A DNA stretch of 25,466 bases from positions 1-25,466 of the forward strand of contig DCFP01000130.1 in the NCBI GenBank assembly GCA_002319925.1, in the 5' to 3' direction. Below, in pieces: positions 6,955 to 14,467 of this stretch; the first letter of the stretch is position 1, and every line of letters starts with the position of its first letter. A program made the position numbers and the translations under genes. The DNA comes from Holophagaceae bacterium UBA1801 (GTDB lineage Bacteria > Acidobacteriota > Holophagae > Holophagales > Holophagaceae). The notes below the pieces were generated by a model. It searched no databases. It had not been told where the DNA came from and saw only the letters and a program-made list of their open reading frames with translations.

Positions 6955-9441
6955 TCAATGCTTTCCAGCCCTGAATGCCGCGTAGTTCGCCGCCCATACC
7001 GCGGGCTTGGGATTGATCTTCTGCAGCGCCTTGAGCCAGACGCTTTCGGGGAACGCCTCAAAGGGCTTGAGGGTGCTGAGTACGCCCATCATCACCACGT
7101 TGGCCACGCGGCCTGTGGGATCTCCCAGTTCCAGGGCCTTGGCGAGCACATCCACCTCGATGACCTTAAAGGGCTTGAGCACCTCGTGGATCTGCGCGTC
7201 GGTGGGATATCCCTTCTCCGTGGCACCCGCGGGAATGATCTTGGTGTTGGCCAGCACGACCGTGCCGCCGGGCCGCAGCATCTCCAGGAAGCCGGGGCGG
7301 AGCACTTCGCTCTTCTCCATGACGATGAGACAGTCCGCAGTGCCGGGCAGCAGCACGGGGCTCTTGACCTTGCCACAGCCGAAGGTGCTGATGACCGGGC
7401 CGCCCATCTGGGCCATGCCGTGGGTTTCGCCCTTGATGATGTTCTTTTCTTCGTAGCCGGCAGCCAGTGCAACCTGGGTGAGCACCTTGCCGAAGAAGAG
7501 GTTGCCCTGGCCGCCCACGCCGCGGATGGCCACGGAGAGGCGCTCGGGCCCCTGGATCCTGCCAGCCGCGGGCAGAACCTCAGGCGGAGCGGGGAATTTC
7601 ACGGAGGGGGTGGCGGTCTTCATTTCCTTCAGATCGATGGGCTTGAGGACGCCCGTGGGGCACATCTGCGAGCAGGAAGGTGTGTGGCCGCCGCAGCCGC
7701 TGCAGAGGTTGGTGTTGGTAGGAATGCCATCGGCGTCCAGTTCCAGGCCAGGGCAGATCATGCAGAGGTTGCACTTCTTGCAGGCATCCGGGTCGACAGC
7801 CACGCGCTGAGTGCTGGGCTTGGAGCGGCGCAGGCAAGCGCCGTCGCGGATGACGATGGTTGTGTAGACGCCCTTGTCCGCTTCCGCCAGGGCCGTTTTC
7901 AGGGTGCTCTTGATGGCCTTGCGATCGTAGGCGCCGATCACTTCCACCTTCGCGCCGTGGGCGGTCAGTGTGGCGGGCAGATCGAACTTTAGCTCCTGGC
8001 CCGCGAGGTTGGATGGTGAAGTGGGGGAAGGCTGGCCGCCGGTCATGGCGGTCCACTCGTTGTCGAGGATGACCTTCACGCCGGGCGCATTGCGATAGAT
8101 GGCGTTGCGGGTGGCATCGAGGCCGCTGTGGCACTCGGTGCTGTCGCCGATAATGCTCACGCAGCGCCCCGCCTTGTCCGGGCGCGAGACCACGTAGCCG
8201 ATGCGCTTGGCCTCGCTGGCGCCCATGGCCAGACCCGTGTCCATGGCGTTCATGAAGTAGAGCAGCGAGTTGCAGCCGATGTCACCGAAGGCCGCATCGA
8301 GCTGCTTGCGCTTCTTCATCCCTGCGATTTCTTCCGCGAAGAGACGGTACGGACAGCCAGGGCAGATGACGGGCGGACGCTTCAGCGCGGGCACGCTGCT
8401 GGCCACGGCGGGCATGGGCAGGCCGAGCTTCTCGGCGATGAGTGCGGGCGTCCACTCGGTGATCTTGCTGTGGGGATCCTTGCCGCCCACCTTGAGACCC
8501 GCCTGTTCCATGGCCTCCTGCACGTAGCGGTAGCCGTCCTCGATGACGATCACCTCGCCCTTGATGGAGGCGTGAAAGTCGCGGATCAGTTTCATGGGCA
8601 GCGGGTTGGAGAAGCCCAGGGAGAGAACATCGAGATCGAGGTTCTGGGCGTCCATCACCTCGCGCACGTACATGTCGCACACCCCGTAGGTCACCACGCC
8701 CTTCTTGCCCGAGCCCTTGATCCACTGGTTCAGCTCGCTCGTCTCCACCATCTCCTCGAGGGCGGGCAGGCGCGTGTCCATGATGGCGTCGTAGTAGCCG
8801 CGGGTGAGATTGGGCAGCACATTGAAGGCCCGCAGATCGTCGGACATGACGATGGGATCGCGCTTCTGTTGGGGCATCATGTGCACCAGGCCCTCGCTGT
8901 GGCACAGCACGCCGCTGGGCATCACCACCACCTGGGTGCGGTACTTCCGGCCGATCTCCGCGGCGATGCTTGCGGCTTCGTGCATTTCCTGGTGATTGCG
9001 CGGTTCGAAGACCGGCAGGAAACAGCTCTTGAAGAGGTAGCGCGGGTCGATGATGTGCTGGGTGGAGCTGGGCGTGAAGTCGCTGGCGATGTAGTAGACC
9101 AGGGCGCCGCGCTCATGGCTCCAGACGGAACCGCTGGTGAAGATGTCCGCCGCCTGGAACAGGCCGGGGATCTTCATGGTCACCACGCAATCGCTGCCCG
9201 CGATGCTGTGGCCGACGCCCACGGCGGAAGCCACGGCCTCGTTCACGGACCAGCCTACCTTGATGAGGTCCTGGACCTCGGACAAACCCTTATCGATGAC
9301 CTCGGAACTGGGCGTGCCCGGATAGCCGTCCGCACAGTGGACGCCGCCGCGCACGCAGCCGACGGCGAAGGCGATGTTGCCCTGCATGACCTCCGGCTGC
9401 CCGGAAGGTGCTTCGCAAAGCTGCTTCACATGGTTCGACAT
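6955..9441 (-). CDS. Indolepyruvate-type 2-oxoacid:ferredoxin oxidoreductase, fused alpha (IorA-like) and beta/gamma (IorB-like) subunits
   Basis: This 828-residue enzyme oxidatively decarboxylates an arylpyruvate or other 2-oxoacid to the acyl-CoA and reduces ferredoxin. The domains in order are as follows. A pyrimidine-binding domain (about 15-190) contains GYPGTPSSEV. A transketolase C-like region spans 245-345. The ThDP-binding core has CPGCPYR (360-366), GDIGCN (386-391) and the GD...N motif G432-D433 to N461. A ferredoxin module has C554/C557/C560/C563 and C580/C583/C590/C594 for two [4Fe-4S] clusters. A C-terminal gamma domain runs from about 635 (SVAIRGVGGQGNLFFGKVL). IorA and IorB are usually separate genes, so this is a natural fusion. 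Start ATG 9441 lies just after the upstream membrane protein stop (10 nt gap), suggesting one operon. Specificity for indolepyruvate is assumed from family naming. Confidence 0.9.
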   Translation of the reverse strand: MSNHVKQLCEAPSGQPEVMQGNIAFAVGCVRGGVHCADGYPGTPSSEVIDKGLSEVQDLIKVGWSVNEAVASAVGVGHSIAGSDCVVTMKIPGLFQAADIFTSGSVWSHERGALVYYIASDFTPSSTQHIIDPRYLFKSCFLPVFEPRNHQEMHEAASIAAEIGRKYRTQVVVMPSGVLCHSEGLVHMMPQQKRDPIVMSDDLRAFNVLPNLTRGYYDAIMDTRLPALEEMVETSELNQWIKGSGKKGVVTYGVCDMYVREVMDAQNLDLDVLSLGFSNPLPMKLIRDFHASIKGEVIVIEDGYRYVQEAMEQAGLKVGGKDPHSKITEWTPALIAEKLGLPMPAVASSVPALKRPPVICPGCPYRLFAEEIAGMKKRKQLDAAFGDIGCNSLLYFMNAMDTGLAMGASEAKRIGYVVSRPDKAGRCVSIIGDSTECHSGLDATRNAIYRNAPGVKVILDNEWTAMTGGQPSPTSPSNLAGQELKFDLPATLTAHGAKVEVIGAYDRKAIKSTLKTALAEADKGVYTTIVIRDGACLRRSKPSTQRVAVDPDACKKCNLCMICPGLELDADGIPTNTNLCSGCGGHTPSCSQMCPTGVLKPIDLKEMKTATPSVKFPAPPEVLPAAGRIQGPERLSVAIRGVGGQGNLFFGKVLTQVALAAGYEEKNIIKGETHGMAQMGGPVISTFGCGKVKSPVLLPGTADCLIVMEKSEVLRPGFLEMLRPGGTVVLANTKIIPAGATEKGYPTDAQIHEVLKPFKVIEVDVLAKALELGDPTGRVANVVMMGVLSTLKPFEAFPESVWLKALQKINPKPAVWAANYAAFRAGKH

Positions 9442-9451
9442 GACGATCTCC

Positions 9452-10105
9452 CTAGGCAGTGGCGGGTTTCGATTTCTTCTTGGCGAAGGCGAGAATGGCT
9501 CCCAGCGCGATGGAGAGCCCGGCCGCCATCAGCACGCGGTACTCGGGCGGCAACAGAAACGTGATGGTGTGCGCTGGAATCCAGAAGATTGGAATCGTCT
9601 TGATCAGCACGAAGGAAACGAAGCCCTTCCAGTCGATGTGGGCGACGATATCGGCGATGCCGGAAGGCTTCCCCTCGTACCTGAGGTCAATCCAAGTATC
9701 AGTAATGCGGTGAGTCAGCATCATCGTGGGAGCGAAGGTCAGGTTCATGATCGCGCTCACGAAGAAGGCGAAGGCTAGCTTGGAATCGGCCCAGGGGAGC
9801 AATCCCTTCTTGAGAGATCCTGTGACGCCACCTGCGAACACATCGAAGATCAGCACGATGACTACGCCGAGCAGACCCCAGATGACGGCGCGCTGAAACA
9901 AACCTTTGGGCATTTCCCACGCTCCCGTGACGATGCGCAGGGCCAGCAGCTCGCCCATGGTGGCAAGCACGAAGAACTTGGCGAACCCGATCAGGTACGG
10001 ATGCGCGGCTGTCACGGCCACGAAGACTTCATGCGTGACAGGCACGAGCAGGAAAGCCGCCACAGCTGCCAATCCTAGAGCCCAGAGAATGTCTCCCTTC
10101 CGCAT
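9452..10105 (-). CDS. Mpv17/PMP22-like integral membrane protein
   Basis: The 217-residue product has about six hydrophobic segments (roughly 8-24, 36-58, 72-92, 110-131, 162-186, 190-208) and a basic tail ending KKKSKPATA. Several stretches resemble the Mpv17/PMP22 family: HPYLIGFAKFF...GELLALRI near the N-terminus, an AP in the middle (TFAPTMML), and a C-terminal W-x-PAHT-x-TF-x-x-P-x-x-YRV pattern close to the family's WPxxQxxNFxxVPxxYR. This match is by eye and needs a profile search. I prefer the ATG at 10105 (GGAAAGG about 6 nt upstream) to the longer ORF from 10153. It lies 10 nt upstream of the oxidoreductase gene and is probably co-transcribed. A role in transport or membrane permeability is only inferred. 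Confidence 0.7.
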   Translation of the reverse strand: MRKGDILWALGLAAVAAFLLVPVTHEVFVAVTAAHPYLIGFAKFFVLATMGELLALRIVTGAWEMPKGLFQRAVIWGLLGVVIVLIFDVFAGGVTGSLKKGLLPWADSKLAFAFFVSAIMNLTFAPTMMLTHRITDTWIDLRYEGKPSGIADIVAHIDWKGFVSFVLIKTIPIFWIPAHTITFLLPPEYRVLMAAGLSIALGAILAFAKKKSKPATA

Positions 10106-10234
10106 ACCAAACCTTTCCGCACACCGAGAGAAGGGCGTCAAAGGAACGACCATCCAAGGTTGCTGGAAGTGTTTTACGACGGGCCCTTCCGCCGAAAAGT
10201 AGCCCTGACTACAAATTGATAAATGTAACGAAAA

Positions 10235-10924
10235 TCACCACCCGCCCTCACTCAAGCGGCAGAGCCGGGGATAGTCGGCGATATCCAGCTCCCGCTTCGT
10301 GAAACGGCGGATGATGCCTTGGTCCTTCAGCTTCTTGACCGCTTTGGTCACCGTTACGCGATGCACCCCCAGGAAGCGCGCCATATCGCCCTGGGTAACG
10401 CCCGATTCCACGACGACGTGCACCTGTTTTTCTTCCGGATCCACGCCCTTGAACCGGGCCAGGTAAACCAGGAACCGGCACACGCGCTGGAAGAAATCCA
10501 GACTGAGACTGTCCTGGAGCAGGACGCCGTACATGCGGACGATGTGGCCCAGGATGCGGATCAACTCGATGAGCAGCTGGGGATGCTCGGTCGCGATGGT
10601 CCCCTCGATGGTTTCGCGCTTGAAGAAATAAAGCACACAATCGGTCCGCGCCTTGACGAAGACCTCCTGGTTGACCCCTTGGGCGAAGCAGCAGACCTCG
10701 CCGAACACGCAACCCTTGCCGACCCGGTAGAGCACCTTCTCCGGCCCGGTGTGCGTGTCGAGCATGGTCTCGATGGTGCCTTCCTGCACGTAGTAGACAC
10801 CGTCGATGGTGGTCTCCATGTCGAGGACCACCGTGCCTTTCGTGATGCGCTTCCGGGTCCCGAGGTGCGTGATCTGGCCCCAGGAAGAGCACAGATCCTC
10901 GAAGATCGGGAACTGGAACTGCAT
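10235..10924 (-). CDS. Crp/Fnr family transcriptional regulator
   Basis: This 229-residue regulator has an N-terminal cyclic-nucleotide-binding-like beta-roll (about 20-115, with DGVYYVQEGTIETM and KGCVFGEVCCFAQG). A dimerisation helix lies around 117-140, and a C-terminal winged HTH at 150-215 has recognition region TQGDMARFLGVHRVTVTKAVKKL. The FNR four-cysteine N-terminal cluster is absent, and the phosphate-binding Arg of true cAMP sites is not evident, so the effector is unknown. C72, C78 and C79 are clustered and might be redox-active. Start ATG 10924 has GGGAGTG 6-7 nt upstream. It lies 59 nt downstream of the LysR gene and 129 nt upstream of the Mpv17-like gene, so it may regulate the oxidoreductase operon. 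Confidence 0.88.
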   Translation of the reverse strand: MQFQFPIFEDLCSSWGQITHLGTRKRITKGTVVLDMETTIDGVYYVQEGTIETMLDTHTGPEKVLYRVGKGCVFGEVCCFAQGVNQEVFVKARTDCVLYFFKRETIEGTIATEHPQLLIELIRILGHIVRMYGVLLQDSLSLDFFQRVCRFLVYLARFKGVDPEEKQVHVVVESGVTQGDMARFLGVHRVTVTKAVKKLKDQGIIRRFTKRELDIADYPRLCRLSEGGW

Positions 10925-10983
10925 CAGTCACTCCCTGCGGCGCTCCTGCATCCTGGCAGCCCGGGAGGCGGATTGGGTCACAT

Positions 10984-11877
10984 TCACCGGAGAGGAAACC
11001 GCTGCAATTCCAGACCCAGCTGGCGAATGGCCTCGGCCTTGCTGTGATCCCTCCGCCAGACCAGCCGGAAGTACTCCGTCCGCATCGCCACGCGGCCCAG
11101 GATCCGCTTCAAGTGGCCCTGCCGGAGATCGCCTCTCACGAAGTATTTCGGGAGCACGGCAACGCCCTTGCCCTGGAGGACGCGCAGCTTCACCGCCCCG
11201 ATGGTTCCCAAGTATTGGGTCTGGCTGAACCGCCAGGGAACACCGTCGCCGGTCTGATCCAGGAAGTACCGGAAAAGGGGCAGATCGGGCGTCAAATCCA
11301 GCAGCCGATGACGAAGAGCATCTCCTGGAACTTTGATGGGGTTCTGCTCCAGGAGACGCTTCGCACCCACGAATACGTAGTCCTCGGGATGAAGCACCAG
11401 GTAGTCGAGGGCGCCTCCGACGATGGGTGAGCTGGTGATGGCGCCATCGAGCAGGCCGTGGTGGAGGCGATCCAGCAGATCGGGGCCTTCACCGAAATGC
11501 AGATGCAGGATCCGCCCGGGTCTGTTCTTCTCCAGCCCCACCAGGGCCGGAACGAGCCAGGACAGACCCAGGTCGTAGCGCGTGCCGATGAGCAGCTCGA
11601 CCCGTGGCATCTCGGCCCGGTTCCTGGCCAACTCGAGAAACCTGGCGTTCTCCTGGAGCAATCGGCGGGCCTGGGGCAGCAGCCGCTCGCCCGCAGTGGT
11701 GAGCGCGACCTTGCGCGTCGTACGCTGGAGAAGGCTCTCTCCCAGCTGCTCCTCGAGGCGCCGGATGCGGTCGCTCAGGGCCGCCGGGGACAGCGCCAGT
11801 TTCTGCGCGGCTTGCCGGAAATTGAGCAGTACAGCGACAGCTTCAAAGCAGCGAACGGATTCAAGGTCCAACAGCAT
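10984..11877 (-). CDS. LysR family transcriptional regulator
   Basis: The 297-residue product has an N-terminal winged HTH (residues about 4-62; SVRCFEAVAVLLNFRQAAQKL then LSPAALSDRIRRLEEQLG). A LysR substrate-binding domain (about 90-290) follows, beginning VELLIGTRYDLGLSWLVPAL. I take ATG 11877 as the start, with CGGAG about 10 nt upstream and the HTH beginning at once, as usual in the family. The longer ORF from 12060 overlaps the divergent gene and adds a non-homologous leader. It is divergent from the B3/B4-domain gene, a classic LysR arrangement in which the regulator controls itself and its neighbour. It may also be co-transcribed with the downstream Crp/Fnr gene. Confidence 0.9.
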   Translation of the reverse strand: MLLDLESVRCFEAVAVLLNFRQAAQKLALSPAALSDRIRRLEEQLGESLLQRTTRKVALTTAGERLLPQARRLLQENARFLELARNRAEMPRVELLIGTRYDLGLSWLVPALVGLEKNRPGRILHLHFGEGPDLLDRLHHGLLDGAITSSPIVGGALDYLVLHPEDYVFVGAKRLLEQNPIKVPGDALRHRLLDLTPDLPLFRYFLDQTGDGVPWRFSQTQYLGTIGAVKLRVLQGKGVAVLPKYFVRGDLRQGHLKRILGRVAMRTEYFRLVWRRDHSKAEAIRQLGLELQRFPLR

Positions 11878-11907
11878 TGTCCGCAATCTCCGAACAATTT
11901 CTTTCTG

Positions 11908-11921
11908 ATAATACAGATTAT
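11908..11921. promoter_or_regulatory. Candidate LysR-box in divergent promoter region
   Basis: ATAAT-ACAG-ATTAT is a perfect 5-bp dyad with a 4-nt centre, inside the AT-rich 93-nt gap between the LysR gene and the B3/B4 gene. It fits the loose T-N11-A dyad rule of LysR binding sites. No experimental support is available. Confidence 0.3.
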
Positions 11922-11970
11922 TGCCAATGATCGAATGGAATATCGTGAAGAACAGAAAAGGGCTGGAACC

Positions 11971-12687
11971 ATGGCCAACCGCATCTACTCCATCTCGGAT
12001 CACGTCTTCGCCCAGTTCTCGGACTATGTGCGGGGCGTAGTGGTCGCCTACGGCTTGCACAATGGGCCATCCTCTCCGGCATTGACGGCCCTGCTCCGGG
12101 AAGCGGAAGCTTCCGTGCGAGAGCGCTTGAACCTGGAAAGCCTGACCGCCTATCCCCGGATTGCATCCTGGCGCAATGCGTTCAAGGCCCAGGGCATCAA
12201 GCCAAATGAGTTCCGCTGCTCCGTGGAGGCCATGGTGCGCCGGGCACTACGGGACCAGCAGCTCCCCTCCATCAATGCCCTCGTGGACATCGGCAATGCC
12301 CTGTCACTGAAACATCTCGTGCCCGTGGGCAGCCATGCCATCGATGTCGTGAAAGGAAACCTTTCCCTGCGTCCCGCCACGGGGGAGGAGACGTTCACAG
12401 CCTTCGGCTCGGAACAGATGGAACACCCCAACCCCGGGGAGATCGTTTTCACGGAAGAAAATGTCGTGCTGACACGCCGCTGGAGCTGGCGCCAGTCGAT
12501 CCATACACTCACCCTGCCGGAAACCACGGCCATCGAGTTCAACGTGGATGGCTTGGCCCCCGTCACGAAGGCCGATATCGAAACCATCTGCCAGGAAGTC
12601 ATGCAGCTGATCCAGGAGCACTGTGGCGGTCAAATGCGTTGCGAGTTACTCACCAAGGATCACTCCACGATTTCCATCGAACCATGA
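11971..12687 (+). CDS. Stand-alone B3/B4 tRNA-binding domain protein
   Basis: This 238-residue soluble protein is related to the B3/B4 domain of the phenylalanyl-tRNA synthetase beta subunit. Characteristic stretches are YPRIASWRNAFKAQGIKPNEFRCSVEAMVRRAL, LPSINALVDIGNALSLKHLVPVGSHAID and a C-terminal IEFNVDGLAPV. In the synthetase this domain helps edit misacylated tRNA; stand-alone versions are widespread, and their function is mostly inferred as editing or amino-acid related. I chose ATG 11971 (GGCTGGAA just upstream). The reading frame is open much further upstream, but that extension is antisense to the LysR gene and is rejected. It is divergently paired with the LysR regulator, which may control it. 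Confidence 0.85.
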   Translation: MANRIYSISDHVFAQFSDYVRGVVVAYGLHNGPSSPALTALLREAEASVRERLNLESLTAYPRIASWRNAFKAQGIKPNEFRCSVEAMVRRALRDQQLPSINALVDIGNALSLKHLVPVGSHAIDVVKGNLSLRPATGEETFTAFGSEQMEHPNPGEIVFTEENVVLTRRWSWRQSIHTLTLPETTAIEFNVDGLAPVTKADIETICQEVMQLIQEHCGGQMRCELLTKDHSTISIEP

Positions 12688-12985
12688 ACCTGGATTAATG
12701 GACCCAGGAAACTACCGCTGAGCGTTTCCAACCAATTTGCTGGGCGATCACACGCTTTTCGGGAATCCTCCGACGCCATATCGAGGATTACGCGCCGTTA
12801 TCGAGGGCAACCTTCACGGAATCCCAAGGCGTCTCCACACAACGGGAAGATGAACTGCTGGCTCGCCGCAGGTAACCGGGTAAACCCTGTCACCCTGACC
12901 AGCATCTTCGGTTCCGGTTGCGCTGTGGAAGAGGTCACTGCTCATTGAAGCTTCACCCCCCATACCTCACCCCCAAGATCTTTCC
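12688..12985. other. Intergenic stretch with no supported gene
   Basis: About 300 nt between the B3/B4 gene and the tRNA promoter. A 32-codon ORF at 12852-12950 has only a poor ribosome site and no recognisable product. I see no clear hairpin terminator, repeat or RNA structure here. Confidence 0.5.
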
Positions 12986-13015
12986 TTGACCCTTCCCCGC
13001 TATCAACGGCACAAT
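12986..13015 (+). promoter_or_regulatory. Putative sigma-70-type promoter of the tRNA-Lys/tRNA-Glu operon
   Basis: TTGACC at 12986-12991 and CACAAT at 13010-13015 are separated by 18 nt. Transcription would start about 13022, 18 nt before tRNA-Lys. The -35 matches consensus at five of six positions and the -10 at four. Confidence 0.5.
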
Positions 13016-13039
13016 GGAGGTTCCTGCCTACAACGGCAA

Positions 13040-13115
13040 GGGCCTATAGCTCAGTCGGTAGAGCAGCGGCCTTTTAAGCCGTTGGTCGCAGGTTCGAGTC
13101 CTGCTGGGCCCACCA
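13040..13115 (+). tRNA. tRNA-Lys (UUU)
   Basis: A full cloverleaf of 76 nt. Acceptor GGGCCTA pairs with TGGGCCC. The D arm carries AGCTCAGTCGGTAGAGC. Anticodon stem GCGGC/GCCGT encloses loop CTTTTAA with anticodon TTT. The T loop is TTCGAGT, the discriminator is A, and CCA is encoded. It decodes AAA/AAG. It shares a transcript with tRNA-Glu, 14 nt downstream. Confidence 0.97.
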
Positions 13116-13129
13116 CCCATTCACCCCAT

Positions 13130-13204
13130 GGGGCTATCGTCTAGGGGTTAGGACACCGCCCTTTCACGGCGGCAACATGGGTTCGAATCCCATTAGCCCT
13201 ACCA
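13130..13204 (+). tRNA. tRNA-Glu (UUC), probable integration site
   Basis: A cloverleaf of 75 nt. Acceptor GGGGCTA pairs with TAGCCCT, with a G1-U72 wobble. The anticodon stem is CCGCC/GGCGG, loop CTTTCAC, anticodon TTC. The T stem is ATGGG/CCCAT with loop TTCGAAT, and CCA is encoded. Composition and gene content change immediately after its 3' end, so this tRNA is the likely attachment site of the downstream island. Confidence 0.97.
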
Positions 13205-13207
13205 GCA

Positions 13208-13243
13208 AACACCCTTGAGAAATCAAGGGTGTTCTTGTTTTTT
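13208..13243 (+). terminator. Rho-independent terminator of the tRNA operon
   Basis: AACACCCTTGA (13208-13218) pairs perfectly with TCAAGGGTGTT (13223-13233) around a GAAA tetraloop. CTTG and a six-T run end at 13243. It starts 3 nt after the encoded CCA of tRNA-Glu. Confidence 0.9.
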
Positions 13244-13272
13244 AGCGGCACGTGTTTCGGAAAGTAGGTCAC

Positions 13273-13293
13273 TATCCCCAAATTATCCCCAAA
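13273..13293. repeat. Tandem TATCCCCAAA repeat (possible integrase arm site)
   Basis: TATCCCCAAA occurs at 13273-13282 and 13284-13293 with an 11-bp period, 69 nt past tRNA-Glu. Phased short repeats next to a tRNA are typical of integrase arm-binding sites. The stop codon of the adjacent minus-strand ORF lies inside the repeat. Confidence 0.4.
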
Positions 13294-13480
13294 ATGTGTT
13301 CATGAATTTCTCCATACCTTGGCGAACTTTGGCTATCCAATCTGTCCCGTGATCCGATACATATTCATGAGAAGCACTATGCCCCTTCAGCAATCTCATG
13401 CCTGCCCAAATATGTTTGGTCCTGTTGCCAGAGTCATCGATGATGCTGGTAGTAAATTGAGTTTGAGCTGCTCCAAGCAA
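13283..13480 (-). pseudogene. Possible C-terminal remnant of a tyrosine integrase
   Basis: This short minus-strand frame of 65 codons is bounded upstream by TAG and has no good start or ribosome site. It contains a segment RLLKGHSASHEYVSDHG that loosely recalls the LGH...Y box of tyrosine recombinases, and ends TFWG just before the tandem TATCCCCAAA repeat. Its position (end facing tRNA-Glu) is where an integrase gene would sit. No R-H-x-x-R catalytic box can be seen because the upstream part is missing. The resemblance is weak; it may equally be an unrelated relic. The rest of 13244-13525 shows nothing else I can support. Confidence 0.25.
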
Positions 13481-13525
13481 ATACTACGCGACATTCACTT
13501 CGAGCGGAGATGACCCTTACGTCCA

Positions 13526-14401
13526 ATGAAACAACATCAAGCCAGTAGGTCTGTGCGTCTCCCCCGACCACCAATATGGGAAGATCCCAAAAAACTCCCA
13601 CCAGAGGCCATTCTCGCGGTGCTATGGGCATTCTTGTTTTCTGGCCCAGTATCTCGAAATCACTGCGCTCAGATCATCGGCGAATGGAACACGGGTGAAG
13701 CTGGGCCCGCATCTATCCTTCGGGACAATGAGATTCTCTGGATGTGTGAAGCGCTGAAATCAACACTGCCTTGGTTCTCTCAACACGGCGGAGTCAATAG
13801 AATCCATAGGCTTTTGGGCTATGCACTCGCTAAATCTCCTTTATCAGTGAGGAATCTTCTCAGCGCCTCATACCAAGTCAAGGACGTATCCATTGATGAA
13901 TTTTTAAAGAAGCACGACCTCCCGGATGAACCTGTTCAGACCCCAGGGAGAATCTTGACGGCATCCCCCGAAAGATCTCACCAACCGTCGCTTGGGCGGG
14001 CCTTTGCACGTAACCTAAATCGCTCGGGATTCCAAGATAAGCGAGTCGAATATATTTCGGTTTATGGTCCGGTTCCCGAGTTTCATGATTGGATCCATTC
14101 GCTTGAGTCCGACATATGTCAGGTTGACGGATGCGTCATCCTTCTCCCATTTTGCTGCCATGCAGTTAGAAAGTATTTGAATGTGAATGTCCAAGATCTC
14201 CAATTGCGTTATGAGTTCTCGTGGTTTGCCCCCACTGGTTCTAACGAGGGCTCTTCTGGCCCCTCATTCCCCAGACAATTTGAAGTGCTCGCCTTCCCAA
14301 TGGTGTCTGAATTAAGGCTGTCCCTTTTTGGCTACTCATCTTTCCTGGAACTAGTCATCAAAGGACGGAATAACCTGGGAATGTCTCATTCCGCAGAATG
14401 A
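13526..14401 (+). CDS. Orphan protein of unknown function
   Basis: The 291-residue product is not recognised. The N-terminal part (about 1-135) is rich in helices, including LPPEAILAVLWAFLFSG, which is hydrophobic but interrupted and probably not a true membrane anchor. The C-terminal half is predicted mixed and contains several Phe/Trp-rich strands (DLQLRYEFSWFAP). No motif for nuclease, ATPase or DNA binding was found. The GGAG nearest to ATG 13526 is 16 nt away, so the start is uncertain. It is the first gene of the plus-strand island series, AT-richer than the core genes. Being long and open suggests a real gene, but its job is unknown. Confidence 0.6.
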   Translation: MKQHQASRSVRLPRPPIWEDPKKLPPEAILAVLWAFLFSGPVSRNHCAQIIGEWNTGEAGPASILRDNEILWMCEALKSTLPWFSQHGGVNRIHRLLGYALAKSPLSVRNLLSASYQVKDVSIDEFLKKHDLPDEPVQTPGRILTASPERSHQPSLGRAFARNLNRSGFQDKRVEYISVYGPVPEFHDWIHSLESDICQVDGCVILLPFCCHAVRKYLNVNVQDLQLRYEFSWFAPTGSNEGSSGPSFPRQFEVLAFPMVSELRLSLFGYSSFLELVIKGRNNLGMSHSAE

Positions 14402-14424
14402 CACCTCTTAGAGTGCTGGTGGTT

Positions 14425-14460
14425 TCTCCTGAATATACGCAAATCCGCGTATACAGGAGA
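14425..14460 (+). promoter_or_regulatory. Long inverted repeat that includes the ribosome site of the HTH gene
   Basis: The left arm 14425-14440 (TCTCCTG-AA-TATACGC) pairs with the right arm 14447-14460 (GCGTATA-CAGGAGA), leaving a 2-nt AA bulge and a 6-nt loop. The right arm ends in GGAGA (14456-14460), the Shine-Dalgarno for ATG 14468. Folding of the mRNA would hide the ribosome site; alternatively the DNA dyad is an operator for the HTH protein itself. Confidence 0.6.
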
Positions 14461-14467
14461 ACATGTG

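Noticed and set aside
8128..9564. 478-codon open frame on the plus strand opposite the ferredoxin oxidoreductase
   Set aside because: Antisense shadow of a GC-rich gene; translation is His/Ala/Gly-rich low complexity with no domain, and the minus-strand gene has all catalytic motifs.
11458..11970. Upstream extension of the B3/B4 protein frame
   Set aside because: It is antisense to the LysR coding region and has no homology; the B3/B4 domain begins after ATG 11971.
11878..12060. 61-codon N-terminal extension of the LysR protein
   Set aside because: Overlaps the divergent gene; LysR proteins start a few residues before the HTH, as ATG 11877 does.
12852..12950. 32-codon ORF in the intergenic region before the tRNAs
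   Set aside because: Poor ribosome-site spacing, no recognisable product, and length is within chance expectation.
13130..13204. G1-U72 wobble in tRNA-Glu as a sign of 3'-end replacement by the element
   Set aside because: The wobble is real, but I believe G1-U72 also occurs in ordinary tRNA-Glu genes, so it is not evidence of integration by itself.
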